In this document: positions 38,579 to 47,390 of the stretch, in pieces
How positions within the stretch are numbered: position 1 is the first letter of the stretch
How the letters are laid out: each line of letters starts with the position of its first letter
Assembly (NCBI RefSeq): GCF_000024785.1
Contig: NC_013441.1
Coordinates: 1,054,001 to 1,118,000 of the forward strand
From: Gordonia bronchialis DSM 43247
GTDB taxonomy: Bacteria > Actinomycetota > Actinomycetes > Mycobacteriales > Mycobacteriaceae
Direction: 5' to 3'
Length of the DNA: 64,000 nucleotides
The notes under the pieces: model-generated
The model's database searches: none
What the model was told of the DNA's origin: nothing
Seen by the model: the letters and a program-made list of their open reading frames with translations, nothing else
Position numbers and translations under genes: made by a program

Positions 38579-39501
38579 ATGGTCTTTCTGACATCGTTGA
38601 CACGCGCGACGACCCGCGCCGAACTCGTCGCCGACGGCATCACCGACCATGAGATACGGCGGGCGGTCTCCGGCGGGACCCTCACGGCGCTCGCTCCGGG
38701 GGTGGTGATCCGCACCGACCTGCTCGACGGCACGCCCGAGCAACGACACCGGGAACTCGCCAGGGCGTGGTGGCGTCGCCAGAGGTCGTCGGAACCCCGT
38801 CGGGCGCTCGCCGCCGTCTCGGCGGCGGCTGCGCTCGGTCTGCCGGTATGGGGGCTCGACACCACGCTGGTGGTGGTGACCGAGTTCGCTGCGCGCTCAC
38901 GCTCGAGGACCTCGGGTCTGACACGGCTGATCTCGGATGGCCGCGCGCCGTCGACAATGGTCCACGAGGGTGTGCTCGTGGTGACTCCGGCGCGTGTCGT
39001 CGTGGACATCGCACGCACCGCCGACCGGATTGCCGCTGTCGTGGTCGGCGATGCGGCCCTGCGCATGGGTCGGTGCTCGCTCGACGAACTCGCCGTCGAA
39101 CTCAGCCTCATCCACGGGGGATGGTCGGTGCCGCCCAGGCACGACGCGTGATCGAACTGCTCGACGGGAAGTCGGAGTCGGTCCTGGAGTCGCGCAGCCG
39201 GATGGTGTTTCTCGACGCCGGGCTACCGGCCCCCGAGTTGCAGCTCGAGCTGTACGACCAGTGGGGCAACCTCGTTGCGCGCGTGGACTTCTACTGGCGC
39301 GAACAGCGCGTCGTCGGCGAGAGCAACGGCCTGGCCAAGTACTCGGGCGACGACGGAATCGGCCGTGTGCTGTATGAGAAGCAGCGTTCCGACGCGCTCA
39401 CCGAACTCGGCAATCGAGTGGTGCCCTGGGGCTGGAAGGACCTCGAAGACCCGAAGCTGCAGAAGAACCTGATCGAGCGACTGACCGCGTGGCTGGCGTA
39501 G
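38579..39501 (+). pseudogene. AbiEi-like/DUF559-like paralogue 2, frameshifted
   Basis: Frame 38579-39151 (190 codons) gives the winged-helix half (VADGITDHEIRRAVSGGTLT); the nuclease-like half continues in another frame to 39501 (VARVDFYW, VGESNG, LAKYS, LYEKQRSDAL, VVPWGWKD). The shift lies at a run of five G at 39116-39120; one more G would restore one protein of about 307 residues. The second half could start at ATG 39121. The metal-ligand motif GEFDG of the paralogues is GESNG here. Either a broken gene or a sequencing error. Confidence 0.75.
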
Positions 39502-39648
39502 TGGTCCCCAGGGCCGTCGAGGTATGCGACCAACGTCGATAGGCAAGTCCGCTCGAGTATGTCAAGGTGTTGTGGCCCATGCGGTTCGCTTGTGGACAAC
39601 CGGTACCGACGCGACGTCTCGGCCGTTTCAGCAGCTACAACTTGACTC

Positions 39649-39974
39649 ATGTCAGCACAGTCCTGGGTGACACTCGTCGTCGGCGTCATCGGTTTCGCCG
39701 GATTGATCGCCGGCATGGTACAACGCACCTTGGCCGATCGCCGAGCCGAATGGTGGCGACGCGCGAGTTGGGCCGTGGATCATGTTCTGTCTGAGAAAAC
39801 GGCACGGCGCGGGTAGTCGGGTTCGATGTGTTGGCCAGGCTGCAGTCTTCGCCGTTGATCACCAGAACCGAGGCCGACGTCTTCCTGCATCTGGCTCATC
39901 TACTCCTGCGTGAAACCAACTCTGATGACTTCGTCGCAGGTGGAGGGCATACTGAGGCAGAGGAGGAGCCATGA
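39649..39974 (+). pseudogene. Small single-TM protein, frameshifted, first gene of a two-gene cassette
   Basis: From ATG 39649: MSAQSWVTLVVGVIGFAGLI then AGMVQRTLADRRAEWWRRAS, one membrane helix and a basic/tryptophan patch, ending after 55 codons at TAG 39814. In the next frame GTARVVGFDVLARLQSSPLI then TRTEADVFLHLAHLLLRETN continues to TGA 39972-39974. One A missing in AAAA (39796-39799) would restore a protein of about 108 residues. The stop overlaps the start of the next gene as ATGA. Protein family unknown to me. Confidence 0.65.
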
Positions 39975-40273
39975 CGAGAACCCAGCGCGGCAGCGTCGCA
40001 TCGGGGTCTCCGCCCGTGTCCGAGGTGCGGCGGGCGGCCGCGCGCTTGGCGTTGGCTGCCGGGAAGGCCGCTGGTCGGCCGCATGATCCGCACATGCAGG
40101 CCATCATCGACGGTCGCGAGGATGTCGGTAGTTCGGTTTCGGCAACCACGCCACCGTCTCCCGTGTCCGAGGTGCGGCGGGCGGCCGCGCGCTTGGCGTT
40201 GGCTGCCGGGAAGGCGGCGGGACGGCCGCATGATCCGCACATGCAGGCCATCGTCGACGGTCGTGAGGACTGA
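39971..40273 (+). CDS. Internally duplicated small protein, second gene of the cassette
   Basis: 100 residues. It is made of two nearly identical parts: VSEVRRAAARLALAAGKAAG followed by RPHDPHMQAI(I/V)DGRED, joined by a 13-residue linker. Each part looks like one alpha-helix rich domain with a basic face, then an HDPH motif. No family recognised. The start overlaps the stop of the frameshifted membrane gene, so the two were coupled. A role together with this membrane protein is likely but unknown. Confidence 0.7.
   Translation: MTRTQRGSVASGSPPVSEVRRAAARLALAAGKAAGRPHDPHMQAIIDGREDVGSSVSATTPPSPVSEVRRAAARLALAAGKAAGRPHDPHMQAIVDGRED
40016..40269 (+). repeat. 107-base tandem duplication inside a gene
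   Basis: 40016-40122 and 40163-40269 match at 102 of 107 positions, offset by 147 bases (49 codons), so the frame is kept. The high identity points to a recent duplication or gene conversion. Confidence 0.9.
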
Positions 40274-40336
40274 ACAACTCTGTCGCCCGGTATTCGGTCA
40301 CCAATGATCTACCGGGGCATGTTTTTACCACCCCCA

Positions 40337-40433
40337 GCGCGTCGACCTACAGAAACCGCGTTTCCCGTCAGAAACCGCGTTTACAAACACGGTTTTCGAC
40401 GAGACACGCGGTTTCTATTGACCGACGCGCCGA
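40337..40433. repeat. Palindrome B2 downstream of the paralogue 2 block
   Basis: Arms 40337-40361 and 40406-40430 are largely complementary (AGAAACCGCGT against ACGCGGTTTCT, plus GCGCGTCG against CGACGCGC). Between them is a further copy of AGAAACCGCGT (40370-40380) and its partner AAACACGGTTT. The right arm repeats element B1 at 38514-38541. The 165-base gap 40274-40438 holds nothing else. Confidence 0.75.
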
Positions 40434-40438
40434 AACCC

Positions 40439-41026
40439 CTACGCGTACGCGGCGCGAAACTCGATGCGGGCGTGCTGTTTACGCGCGGCGGCCCGGAAGT
40501 CGTTGAGCGCCCGGCCCATGTGGAACCCGTTGGTGACGATGACGGCGCCGTTGGCGCCCATGGCCTTGAGCATGCCGACGGTGTAGGTCGCGTTCTGCAC
40601 GGTGCTGGTCGAGCGGCCCTCATTGACCATCTGCCACATCGGGATTCCGCGTCGAAGAAGTCCCAAGTTCATGAACTGGGCTTCGGAAACCGGTAGCCAC
40701 CAGGTGTTTCCGCCGGAAACCACCATCCGGTTGAACGGATGCTGTTTGGCCAGGCGCGCAGCTACATTCAGCCGGCGATCCAGGATCGCCGGCGTCTGCC
40801 CGAAGGTGCCCATCTTGGCGCCGAGCACCACGATGTAGCGGGTCAGCACGCCCTGCCAGAGGAAAAGGCTGTTGGGCGTACCGAATTCGGAGCTGCCGAA
40901 GTCGACGCTGCCGAAATCGGTGCTCGACGAGGGGGCGGCTTGGGCAGGCGCTGCGACGACGCCGCCGGCACCGGTGGCGAGGGCGGTTGTCAGCGCGAGC
41001 GCGGACACGAGTTTTCGAACACGCAT
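40439..41026 (-). CDS. Secreted YdcF-like (DUF218) protein
   Basis: 195 residues from ATG 41026. Signal peptide MRVRKLVSALALTTALATGA ending around AAPAQAAP. DUF218 core: VVLGAKMGTFGQTPAILDRRLN, MVVSGGNTWW, and VTNGFHMGRALNDFRAAARK. Such proteins are exported or membrane-bound and may act in envelope metabolism (e.g. SanA/ElyC relatives). It is divergent from a GDSL lipoprotein across a regulatory region with 9-base direct repeats. Confidence 0.85.
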   Translation of the reverse strand: MRVRKLVSALALTTALATGAGGVVAAPAQAAPSSSTDFGSVDFGSSEFGTPNSLFLWQGVLTRYIVVLGAKMGTFGQTPAILDRRLNVAARLAKQHPFNRMVVSGGNTWWLPVSEAQFMNLGLLRRGIPMWQMVNEGRSTSTVQNATYTVGMLKAMGANGAVIVTNGFHMGRALNDFRAAARKQHARIEFRAAYA

Positions 41027-41071
41027 GATCACGAGAGTAGCGATCAGCACGACCGTACAGGTTTCGATCCA

Positions 41072-41113
41072 GTAACACCTGCAACACGGGTAACAAATGA
41101 CACTCGTGTAACA
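41072..41113. promoter_or_regulatory. Five hexamers at 9-base spacing, MtrA-like site
   Basis: GTAACA (41072), GCAACA (41081), GTAACA (41090), GACACT (41099) and GTAACA (41108) follow each other at exactly 9 bases. Direct repeats of GTAAC spaced this way are the type of site bound by MtrA in actinobacteria, which controls cell-wall genes. They lie between two genes for exported proteins. GlnR-type boxes are also built from GTNAC but have another spacing. Confidence 0.55.
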
Positions 41114-41213
41114 CGACAGCACCACGAGACACAGAGTGGAACCACAAGAGTTGCGCCCGAACAGGTTTCGGAGTGCCCGGCCACCACCACCCACCCATCG
41201 GTAGGCTGAGACG

Positions 41214-42110
41214 GTGATCACCCGTCGGCTCCGCACTCGGGTTCCGGCCACCGCGGCGGCGGCGCTGCTGGGACTGACCCTCGTCGCCTGCGGCACCGGC
41301 GAATCCGCCGACCGGCCGGCGAGTAGCACAAGCACACCCAGTCAGACCTCCAGCGCCGTGGATTACGTGAACCTCGGCGACAGTTACGGCGCCGGTACCG
41401 GCGTCACCCCGCTGGCGGCCGGATCGCCGTTCCTGTGTCAGCGGTCGTCGCGGAACTTCGCGCATATCCTCGCTCAGCGGGAGGGCTATCGACTCACCGA
41501 CGCCAGTTGTGCGGGCGCCGACACCGCCGATCTCGCCGACGCCCAATACGACGGCGTCCCACCGCAGTTCGACGCACTGACCCCCGACGCCGGCCTGGTC
41601 ACGATGATGATGGGCGGCAACGACAACGACACCTACTCGTCGTCGATCCGCGCCTGCCGCGACGTCGCCGACGACGACCCGACCGGCTCACCGTGTCGTG
41701 ACCGCTACGGGGAGCGCCTCATGCAACCGATCACCACCACGACTTACCCGGACCTGGTGGCCGCCCTGCGCGCGGTACACCAGAAGGCGCGTAGCGCGCG
41801 GGTCCTCATCGTCGGCTATCCGTGGATCCTGCCGGCCACCGGCGGGTGTTATCCGACGATGAAGGTGGCCGCCGGTGACGTCGGCTATCTGCGCGAACTG
41901 CAGGCCACACTCAACGACGCTGTCCGGCGGGCCGCGCAGCAGACCGGCACGACCTACGTCGACATGTCAGCGGTGTCGGAGGGACACGACGCCTGCGCGG
42001 GCCCTGAGCGCTGGATCGAACCGATGACCACCAGCGGACCGGGTGCGGTGCACCCCAATGCTCGTGGTCAGGAGGCCATCGCGGACCAGGTCGCGACGGT
42101 GCTGCGGTGA
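41214..42110 (+). CDS. GDSL/SGNH hydrolase lipoprotein
   Basis: 298 residues, GTG start. Lipoprotein signal peptide with lipobox LVAC ([11 protein letters not shown]), so cell-surface anchored. SGNH blocks: [11 protein letters not shown] (catalytic serine), [10 protein letters not shown], and the C-terminal [12 protein letters not shown] with the catalytic histidine. Likely an esterase/lipase; substrate unknown. Divergent from the YdcF-like gene and followed after 67 bases by hemL. Confidence 0.92.
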   Translation: MITRRLRTRVPATAAAALLGLTLVACGTGESADRPASSTSTPSQTSSAVDYVNLGDSYGAGTGVTPLAAGSPFLCQRSSRNFAHILAQREGYRLTDASCAGADTADLADAQYDGVPPQFDALTPDAGLVTMMMGGNDNDTYSSSIRACRDVADDDPTGSPCRDRYGERLMQPITTTTYPDLVAALRAVHQKARSARVLIVGYPWILPATGGCYPTMKVAAGDVGYLRELQATLNDAVRRAAQQTGTTYVDMSAVSEGHDACAGPERWIEPMTTSGPGAVHPNARGQEAIADQVATVLR

Positions 42111-42177
42111 GGGCCGAGAAGCTGAGAACCGCCTGAACGATTTGGGCCGTTGTGCCCCGTTTGGAACACTGGAGGCC

Positions 42178-43512
42178 GTGACCCGCACCCCGACCGGCCC
42201 CGAGAAGTCCGCCGCGCTCTTCGCGCGGGCAACCGAGGTGACACCGGGCGGGGTCAATTCCCCGGTCCGCGCCTTCTCCGCGGTCGGCGGCACACCCCGC
42301 TTCATCACCCGCGCGGCCGGCTGCCATCTCACCGACGCCGACGGCAACGACTACGTTGACCTGGTCTGTTCCTGGGGACCGATGATCCTGGGCCACGCTC
42401 ATCCGGCCGTCGTCGAAGCCGTGCAGAAAGCCGCCGAAGGCGGACTGTCCTTCGGCGCACCCACCGAGGCCGAGGTGCAACTCGCCGAGGAGATCATCGA
42501 CCGCGTCGACCCGGTGCAGCGCGTGCGGCTGGTCAACTCCGGCACCGAGGCCACCATGTCGGCCATCCGGCTGGCCCGCGGATTCACCGGCCGCACCAAG
42601 ATCATCAAGTTCGCCGGCTGTTATCACGGTCACGTGGACGCCCTGCTCGCCGACGCCGGGTCCGGCGTCGCGACCCTGGGTCTGCCCACCTCACCGGGCG
42701 TGACCGGTGCGAGTGCCCACGACACCATCGTGCTGCCCTACAACGACCTCGACGCCGTGGCCTCGGCCTTCGCGGAGTTCGGTGACGAGATCGCCGCCGT
42801 CATCACCGAGGCCGCCGCCGGCAACATGGGCGCGATCGCGCCCCGCGACGGATTCAACGCCGGACTTCGCGACCTCACCGCGCGGCACGGTGCGCTGCTC
42901 ATCATCGACGAGGTGATGACCGGATTCCGGGTCAGCCCGGGCGGGTGGTACGGCATCGAAGGCGTCGGCGCCGACCTCTACACCTTCGGCAAGGTGATGA
43001 GCGGTGGACTGCCGGCCGCGGCGTTCGGCGGACGCGCCGACGTCATGGCACGCCTCGCACCCACCGGACCCGTCTACCAGGCCGGGACCCTGTCCGGGAA
43101 CCCCGTCGCGGTGGCTGCCGGACTCGCCACGCTGCGCCACGCCGACGTCGGGGTGTACGAGACCCTCGACGCCAACGCCGCCAGGCTCGGTGAGTTGTTC
43201 ACCGACGCGCTGTCGGCGGCCGGCGTCGGGCACCGGGTGCAGAAGGCCGGCAACCTGATCAGTGTTTTCTTCACGCCGGACCCACAGACCCAGCTCGTCG
43301 ACTATGCCGGCGTGAAAGCCACCGAGACATGGCGTTTCGCTCCGTTCTTCCATGCCCTGCTCGATCGGGGTGTCTATGCGCCGCCGAGCGCCTTCGAGGC
43401 GTGGTTCGTCTCGGCGGCCCTCGACGACGACGCCTTCGCACGTATCGCCGACGCCCTGCCTGCCGCGGCGCGCGCCGCCGCGGCAGCAACCAACCCGGGG
43501 GAGACCGCCTGA
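42178..43512 (+). CDS. hemL: Glutamate-1-semialdehyde 2,1-aminomutase
   Basis: 444 residues from GTG 42178 (GGAGG three bases before it is close, but the start fits the conserved [20 protein letters not shown]). PLP-lysine K272 in [32 protein letters not shown] and [17 protein letters not shown] are conserved. Forms 5-aminolevulinate from glutamate-1-semialdehyde, linking it with hemA of this window. Its stop overlaps the next start (TGATG). Confidence 0.96.
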   Translation: MTRTPTGPEKSAALFARATEVTPGGVNSPVRAFSAVGGTPRFITRAAGCHLTDADGNDYVDLVCSWGPMILGHAHPAVVEAVQKAAEGGLSFGAPTEAEVQLAEEIIDRVDPVQRVRLVNSGTEATMSAIRLARGFTGRTKIIKFAGCYHGHVDALLADAGSGVATLGLPTSPGVTGASAHDTIVLPYNDLDAVASAFAEFGDEIAAVITEAAAGNMGAIAPRDGFNAGLRDLTARHGALLIIDEVMTGFRVSPGGWYGIEGVGADLYTFGKVMSGGLPAAAFGGRADVMARLAPTGPVYQAGTLSGNPVAVAAGLATLRHADVGVYETLDANAARLGELFTDALSAAGVGHRVQKAGNLISVFFTPDPQTQLVDYAGVKATETWRFAPFFHALLDRGVYAPPSAFEAWFVSAALDDDAFARIADALPAAARAAAAATNPGETA

Positions 43513-44138
43513 TGCACACGATCGTCCACATGATGCGCCACGGCGAGGTCGCCAACCCCGACGGCATCCTCTACGGCCGACTCCCCGGTTTCCGGCTCTC
43601 CGACACCGGCCGGGCCCAGGCCCGCAAGGTCGCCGACGCCCTCGCCGACCACGACGTCACCGCCGTCTTCGCGTCGCCGCTGCAACGCGCGCAGGAGACC
43701 GCCACCCCGATCGCCGCCGCCCACGGCCTGCCGATCATCACCAACGACGACCTGATCGAGGCCGACAACGTCTTCGAGGGACTCAAGGTGTCCGTCGGCG
43801 ACGGCGCGTTGTCCAAGCCGCGGCACTGGCCCAAGATGCGCGACCCGTTCACACCGTCCTGGGGTGAGCCCTACATCCAGCTCGCCCACCGGATGCTGGC
43901 CGCCGCCAACAAGGCCCGCGACGCCGCCAAGGGACACGAGGCGGTCTGCGTCAGCCACCAGCTGCCGGTGTACACGCTGCGCCGATTCCTCGAGGGCCAG
44001 CGTCTCTGGCACGATCCCCGTCGCCGGCAGTGTTCGCTGGCCTCGCTGACCAGCCTCATCTACGAGGACGACGCGCTGGTCGACATCATCTACTCCGAGC
44101 CTGCCGGGGCGTCGGATCCGTTGGCCACCGGGGCCTGA
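43512..44138 (+). CDS. Histidine phosphatase family protein (Rv0525-like)
   Basis: 208 residues. Phosphoglycerate-mutase-like fold: catalytic histidine in HMMRHGEVANPDG, and the second histidine in VCVSHQLPVYTL. In mycobacteria this gene lies between hemL and the cytochrome-c biogenesis genes. Substrate unknown. Start ATG overlaps the hemL stop by one base. Confidence 0.92.
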   Translation: MHTIVHMMRHGEVANPDGILYGRLPGFRLSDTGRAQARKVADALADHDVTAVFASPLQRAQETATPIAAAHGLPIITNDDLIEADNVFEGLKVSVGDGALSKPRHWPKMRDPFTPSWGEPYIQLAHRMLAAANKARDAAKGHEAVCVSHQLPVYTLRRFLEGQRLWHDPRRRQCSLASLTSLIYEDDALVDIIYSEPAGASDPLATGA

Positions 44139-44155
44139 GCGGAGTTCATCAGCAA

Positions 44156-44797
44156 GTGACGGTTCCAGTGAGAAGTGTGGGTACTGCCCGGCGAGGTCGC
44201 CGCTCGGTGGCGGTCCTCGCGCTGCTGCTGGCCGTCGTCGTCGCCGTCACCGGTGCATGTGGCACCGGCGACGACGCGGTCGCCCAGGGCGACACCTTCC
44301 AGTTCGTCTCACCGGGCGGCAAGACCGTCATCACCTACGACCCGGCCGACCGCAAACCCATCGGCCCGGTCTCCGGGGAGAATCTCCTGGGCGGCGCACC
44401 GCTGTCCATCACCGACCCGCGCTATGCCAACAAGGTCGTGGTGATCAACGCGTGGGCGTCGTGGTGCGGCCCGTGCCGCAGCGAGTACGACGACCTCGAG
44501 CAGGTCTATGACCGTTACCGCACCCAGGGTGTCGACTTCCTGGGCATCAACCTGCGCGACGACCGGCAGTCCGCGGAGGATTTCGTCACCGACCGTCACG
44601 TCGGTTACCCGTCGATCTACGACTATCCCGGCGCCACCGTCGGCGACCTCGGCATCCCGCTGCCGGTGCTGCCGGTGACCGTGATCCTTGACCGCGAGCA
44701 CCGGCCCGCGGTGGTGTTCATCAAGTCGATCACCGCCGAGGAACTCGGAGCGCAGGTGGCCCGCGTCGTCGCCGAAGACGGGAGCGCGCGCCCGTGA
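44156..44797 (+). CDS. ccsX: TlpA/ResA-like thioredoxin lipoprotein (CcsX, Rv0526)
   Basis: 213 residues from GTG 44156 (GTG 44168 also possible). Basic N-terminus, hydrophobic segment and lipobox VTGAC, so anchored outside the membrane. Thioredoxin active site WCGPC in VINAWASWCGPCRSEYDDLEQV, and cis-proline region PLPVLPVTVILD. Task in system II: keeps the CxxCH cysteines of apocytochrome c reduced, with electrons from CcdA. Its stop overlaps the ccdA start (GTGA). Confidence 0.92.
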   Translation: MTVPVRSVGTARRGRRSVAVLALLLAVVVAVTGACGTGDDAVAQGDTFQFVSPGGKTVITYDPADRKPIGPVSGENLLGGAPLSITDPRYANKVVVINAWASWCGPCRSEYDDLEQVYDRYRTQGVDFLGINLRDDRQSAEDFVTDRHVGYPSIYDYPGATVGDLGIPLPVLPVTVILDREHRPAVVFIKSITAEELGAQVARVVAEDGSARP

Positions 44798-45624
44798 CCG
44801 AGCCGATGATCCTGGCCGCGTCGCCGAGCGCGCCGCTGGCCGCGTTGGGGGAGACGTTCCAGAACACGGTGCTCTCCGGTCCGCTGCTGCTGGCGCTGGC
44901 CGCCTGTCTGCTCGCCGGACTGGTGTCCTTCGCCTCGCCGTGCGTGGTGCCGCTGGTGCCCGGCTACCTCTCCTATCTGGCCGGTCTCGTCGGGGCGGAG
45001 GCGCCGGCGATGACCGCGGGCGAACCCGCCAAAGCCGGTCGTCATCGGGTGGCGATGGCAGCCGCGCTGTTCGTCGTCGGCTTCACGGCCGTGTTCGTCG
45101 CCGCCACCGCGACGGTCTTCGGGTTCACCCAGACCTATGTGCTCAATCATCAAGTGCTGCAACGGGTCGGTGGGGTCATCACCATCCTGATGGGTCTGGT
45201 GTTCATCGGGCTCGTGCCGATGATGCAGCGCGACTACCGATTCCATCCGCGCCGGGTGTCCAGCCTGGTGGGCGCCCCGCTGCTCGGGGCCGTCTTCGCT
45301 CTCGGCTGGACACCGTGCCTGGGGCCGACGCTGTCGGCGATCATCGTCACGGCCACCGGCACACAGGGAGTGACCGCGGCCAAGGGGGTGTCGCTGATCA
45401 TCGCCTACTGCATCGGTCTGGGTATCCCGTTCGTGATCCTGGCGTTCTCGTCGGCCTGGGCGCTGCGCAGCCTCGGCTGGTTGCGCCGCCACGCCCGGGC
45501 CATCCAGGTGTTCGGCGGGATCATGCTGATCCTGGTCGGCGTCGCCCTGGTCACCGGCCTGTGGGATCAGTTCACCATCTGGGTGCGTGAGGCATTCATC
45601 TCCGACACCGAATTGCCGATATGA
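44794..45624 (+). CDS. ccdA: CcdA-type thiol-disulfide transporter
   Basis: 276 residues, six hydrophobic helices. The two redox cysteines lie in GLVSFASPCVVPLVPGYLSY and FALGWTPCLGPTLSAI, the CcdA pattern. It moves electrons from cytosolic thioredoxin to the extracytoplasmic CcsX. Start GTG overlaps the previous stop. The resB gene follows after 13 bases. Confidence 0.94.
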   Translation: MTEPMILAASPSAPLAALGETFQNTVLSGPLLLALAACLLAGLVSFASPCVVPLVPGYLSYLAGLVGAEAPAMTAGEPAKAGRHRVAMAAALFVVGFTAVFVAATATVFGFTQTYVLNHQVLQRVGGVITILMGLVFIGLVPMMQRDYRFHPRRVSSLVGAPLLGAVFALGWTPCLGPTLSAIIVTATGTQGVTAAKGVSLIIAYCIGLGIPFVILAFSSAWALRSLGWLRRHARAIQVFGGIMLILVGVALVTGLWDQFTIWVREAFISDTELPI

Positions 45625-45637
45625 GGGAGGTGAGCAG

Positions 45638-47341
45638 GTGACCGACGTCGCACACGCTCCGGCCGGTGCTCCGGCGCCCGGACCGGATGTGCGCAAACCG
45701 CATTGGGCCAAGCGGCGGGTGCTGTGGCCGCTGCGCAACCTGTGGCGGTCGCTGACCTCGATGCGCACCGCGCTGGTGTTGCTGTTCCTGCTGGCACTGG
45801 CCGCCATCCCGGGCGCACTCCTGCCGCAGCGGGAACTCAACGAGCAGAAGACGTTGCAGTACATCGCCGATCACGGGACTCTCGGCGAGTGGATGGACCG
45901 GGTACAGCTGTTCGACGTCTTCTCCAGCGCCTGGTTCACCGCGATCTATGTCCTGCTGTTCGTGTCGCTGGTCGGCTGCCTGACCCCGCGCATGATCGAG
46001 CACGTCCGCACCCTGCGCGCCAAACCGGTTGCCGCGCCCCGCAATCTGTCCCGCCTGCCCCGGCACGTGGAACACACCGTCGACGGCACACCCGAGGAGA
46101 TCGCCGATCGGATCAACGGCCGGCTACGCGGGTGGCGTCGCATCGTCGTCACCCGGCCGTCTTCAGACGGGTTAGGGTCCGATGGCGCGGGGGTGGTCGA
46201 GGTCTCCGCGGAGAAGGGCTATCTGCGCGAATTCGGTAACCTCGTCTTCCATTTCGCGCTGCTGGCGCTGCTGGTGGCCATCGCCGTCGGCAAGCTCTAC
46301 GGCTACGAGGGCACCCGCAGCCTGGTGGCCGACGGTGAGCAGTCGTTGTGCAACAACTCGACCGCCGTCTACGACTCGTTCCGGGCCGGCAGCCTCGTCG
46401 ACGGAACCGACCTGTCGCCGTTCTGTTTCCGCATCGACAAGTTCTCCGCGACCTTCCTGCCCAGCGGCCAGCCGGACATGTACGACGCCACCGTGCGCTA
46501 CAGCGAGGGTCCCCACCCCGGCGACCCGGCGACCTGGAACACCGCGTCGGTGCGGGTCAACGAGCCGCTGCGCATCGCAGGCGACCGGGTCTACGTGCTG
46601 GGCAACGGCTTTGCCCCGACGTTCACCGTCACCTTCCCGGGCGGCGAGACCCGCACCCAGACGGTGCCGTTCGTGCCGGACGAGTTGTCGACGATGATGT
46701 CGTCGGGGGCGGTGCGCTTCGACACCCCGGCCGGGCTGTACCCCGACGAGGACGTGCGCCGCAAGAATCAGATCGCCATCGAGGGACTGTTCGCGCCCAC
46801 CGCGAATTTCACGGGTGCACACGGTGGCCTGGTCACGTCGTCGTCGCCGGTGCCCAACAACCCGGTCGTCGCGATCGACATCTACAAGGGCGACACCGGC
46901 CTGGACACCGGGCGCCCGCAGAACGCCTATCAGCTCGACCGCCAGCTGATCGAACAGGGCCGGCTGGTCAAGCAGGCACGGGTCAACCTCGGTGTCGGGC
47001 AGTCCGCCCCGCTGGCCGACGGCAGTTCGGTGCGGTTCGACGGTTATCAGCGCTGGGTGTCGGTGCAGGTGTCCCATGATCCCGCGCAGAACTGGGTGCT
47101 GGTCAGCGCCATCGCCATGCTCGGCGGACTGCTGGTGTCGCTGCTGGTCCGGCGCAGGCGGATCTGGGCCCGGTTGGTGCCGGTCCCCGGTGAACGACGT
47201 ACTGTAGTAGAGATTGCCGGGCTGGCCCGCACCGATCAGGCCGGCTGGGGCGAGGGTTTCGCCGAGCAGGCAGCCGATCTGGTGAGCGAGAATCCGGACG
47301 GTACGACGGCAGCGCGACGCTTCCGCCCCCGCCGTTTGTGA
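45638..47341 (+). CDS. resB: ResB-like cytochrome c biogenesis protein
   Basis: 567 residues from GTG 45638, with GGAGG upstream. Three N-terminal helices around LWRSLTSMRTALVLLFLLALAAIPGALLPQ and YVLLFVSLVGCLTPRMI, a fourth before a long outside domain (residues about 220-480), and one helix near the end followed by a basic tail RRRRIWARLV. With CcsA it forms the haem transport and ligation complex of system II. A 15-base tandem repeat covers its stop codon. Confidence 0.94.
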   Translation: MTDVAHAPAGAPAPGPDVRKPHWAKRRVLWPLRNLWRSLTSMRTALVLLFLLALAAIPGALLPQRELNEQKTLQYIADHGTLGEWMDRVQLFDVFSSAWFTAIYVLLFVSLVGCLTPRMIEHVRTLRAKPVAAPRNLSRLPRHVEHTVDGTPEEIADRINGRLRGWRRIVVTRPSSDGLGSDGAGVVEVSAEKGYLREFGNLVFHFALLALLVAIAVGKLYGYEGTRSLVADGEQSLCNNSTAVYDSFRAGSLVDGTDLSPFCFRIDKFSATFLPSGQPDMYDATVRYSEGPHPGDPATWNTASVRVNEPLRIAGDRVYVLGNGFAPTFTVTFPGGETRTQTVPFVPDELSTMMSSGAVRFDTPAGLYPDEDVRRKNQIAIEGLFAPTANFTGAHGGLVTSSSPVPNNPVVAIDIYKGDTGLDTGRPQNAYQLDRQLIEQGRLVKQARVNLGVGQSAPLADGSSVRFDGYQRWVSVQVSHDPAQNWVLVSAIAMLGGLLVSLLVRRRRIWARLVPVPGERRTVVEIAGLARTDQAGWGEGFAEQAADLVSENPDGTTAARRFRPRRL

Positions 47342-47372
47342 ATCGGCCGGTTGTGAAGTTGCCGGTTGTGAA
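47331..47372 (+). repeat. Three tandem copies of a 15-base unit at the resB stop
   Basis: GCCGTTTGTGAA (47331), GCCGGTTGTGAA (47346) and GCCGGTTGTGAA (47361) stand at an exact 15-base period. The first carries the resB stop codon; each copy carries the same TGA in frame after it, so the repeats give backup stops. The ccsA start follows at 47391. Confidence 0.8.
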
Positions 47373-47390
47373 TCTGGAGAGGACGACACG

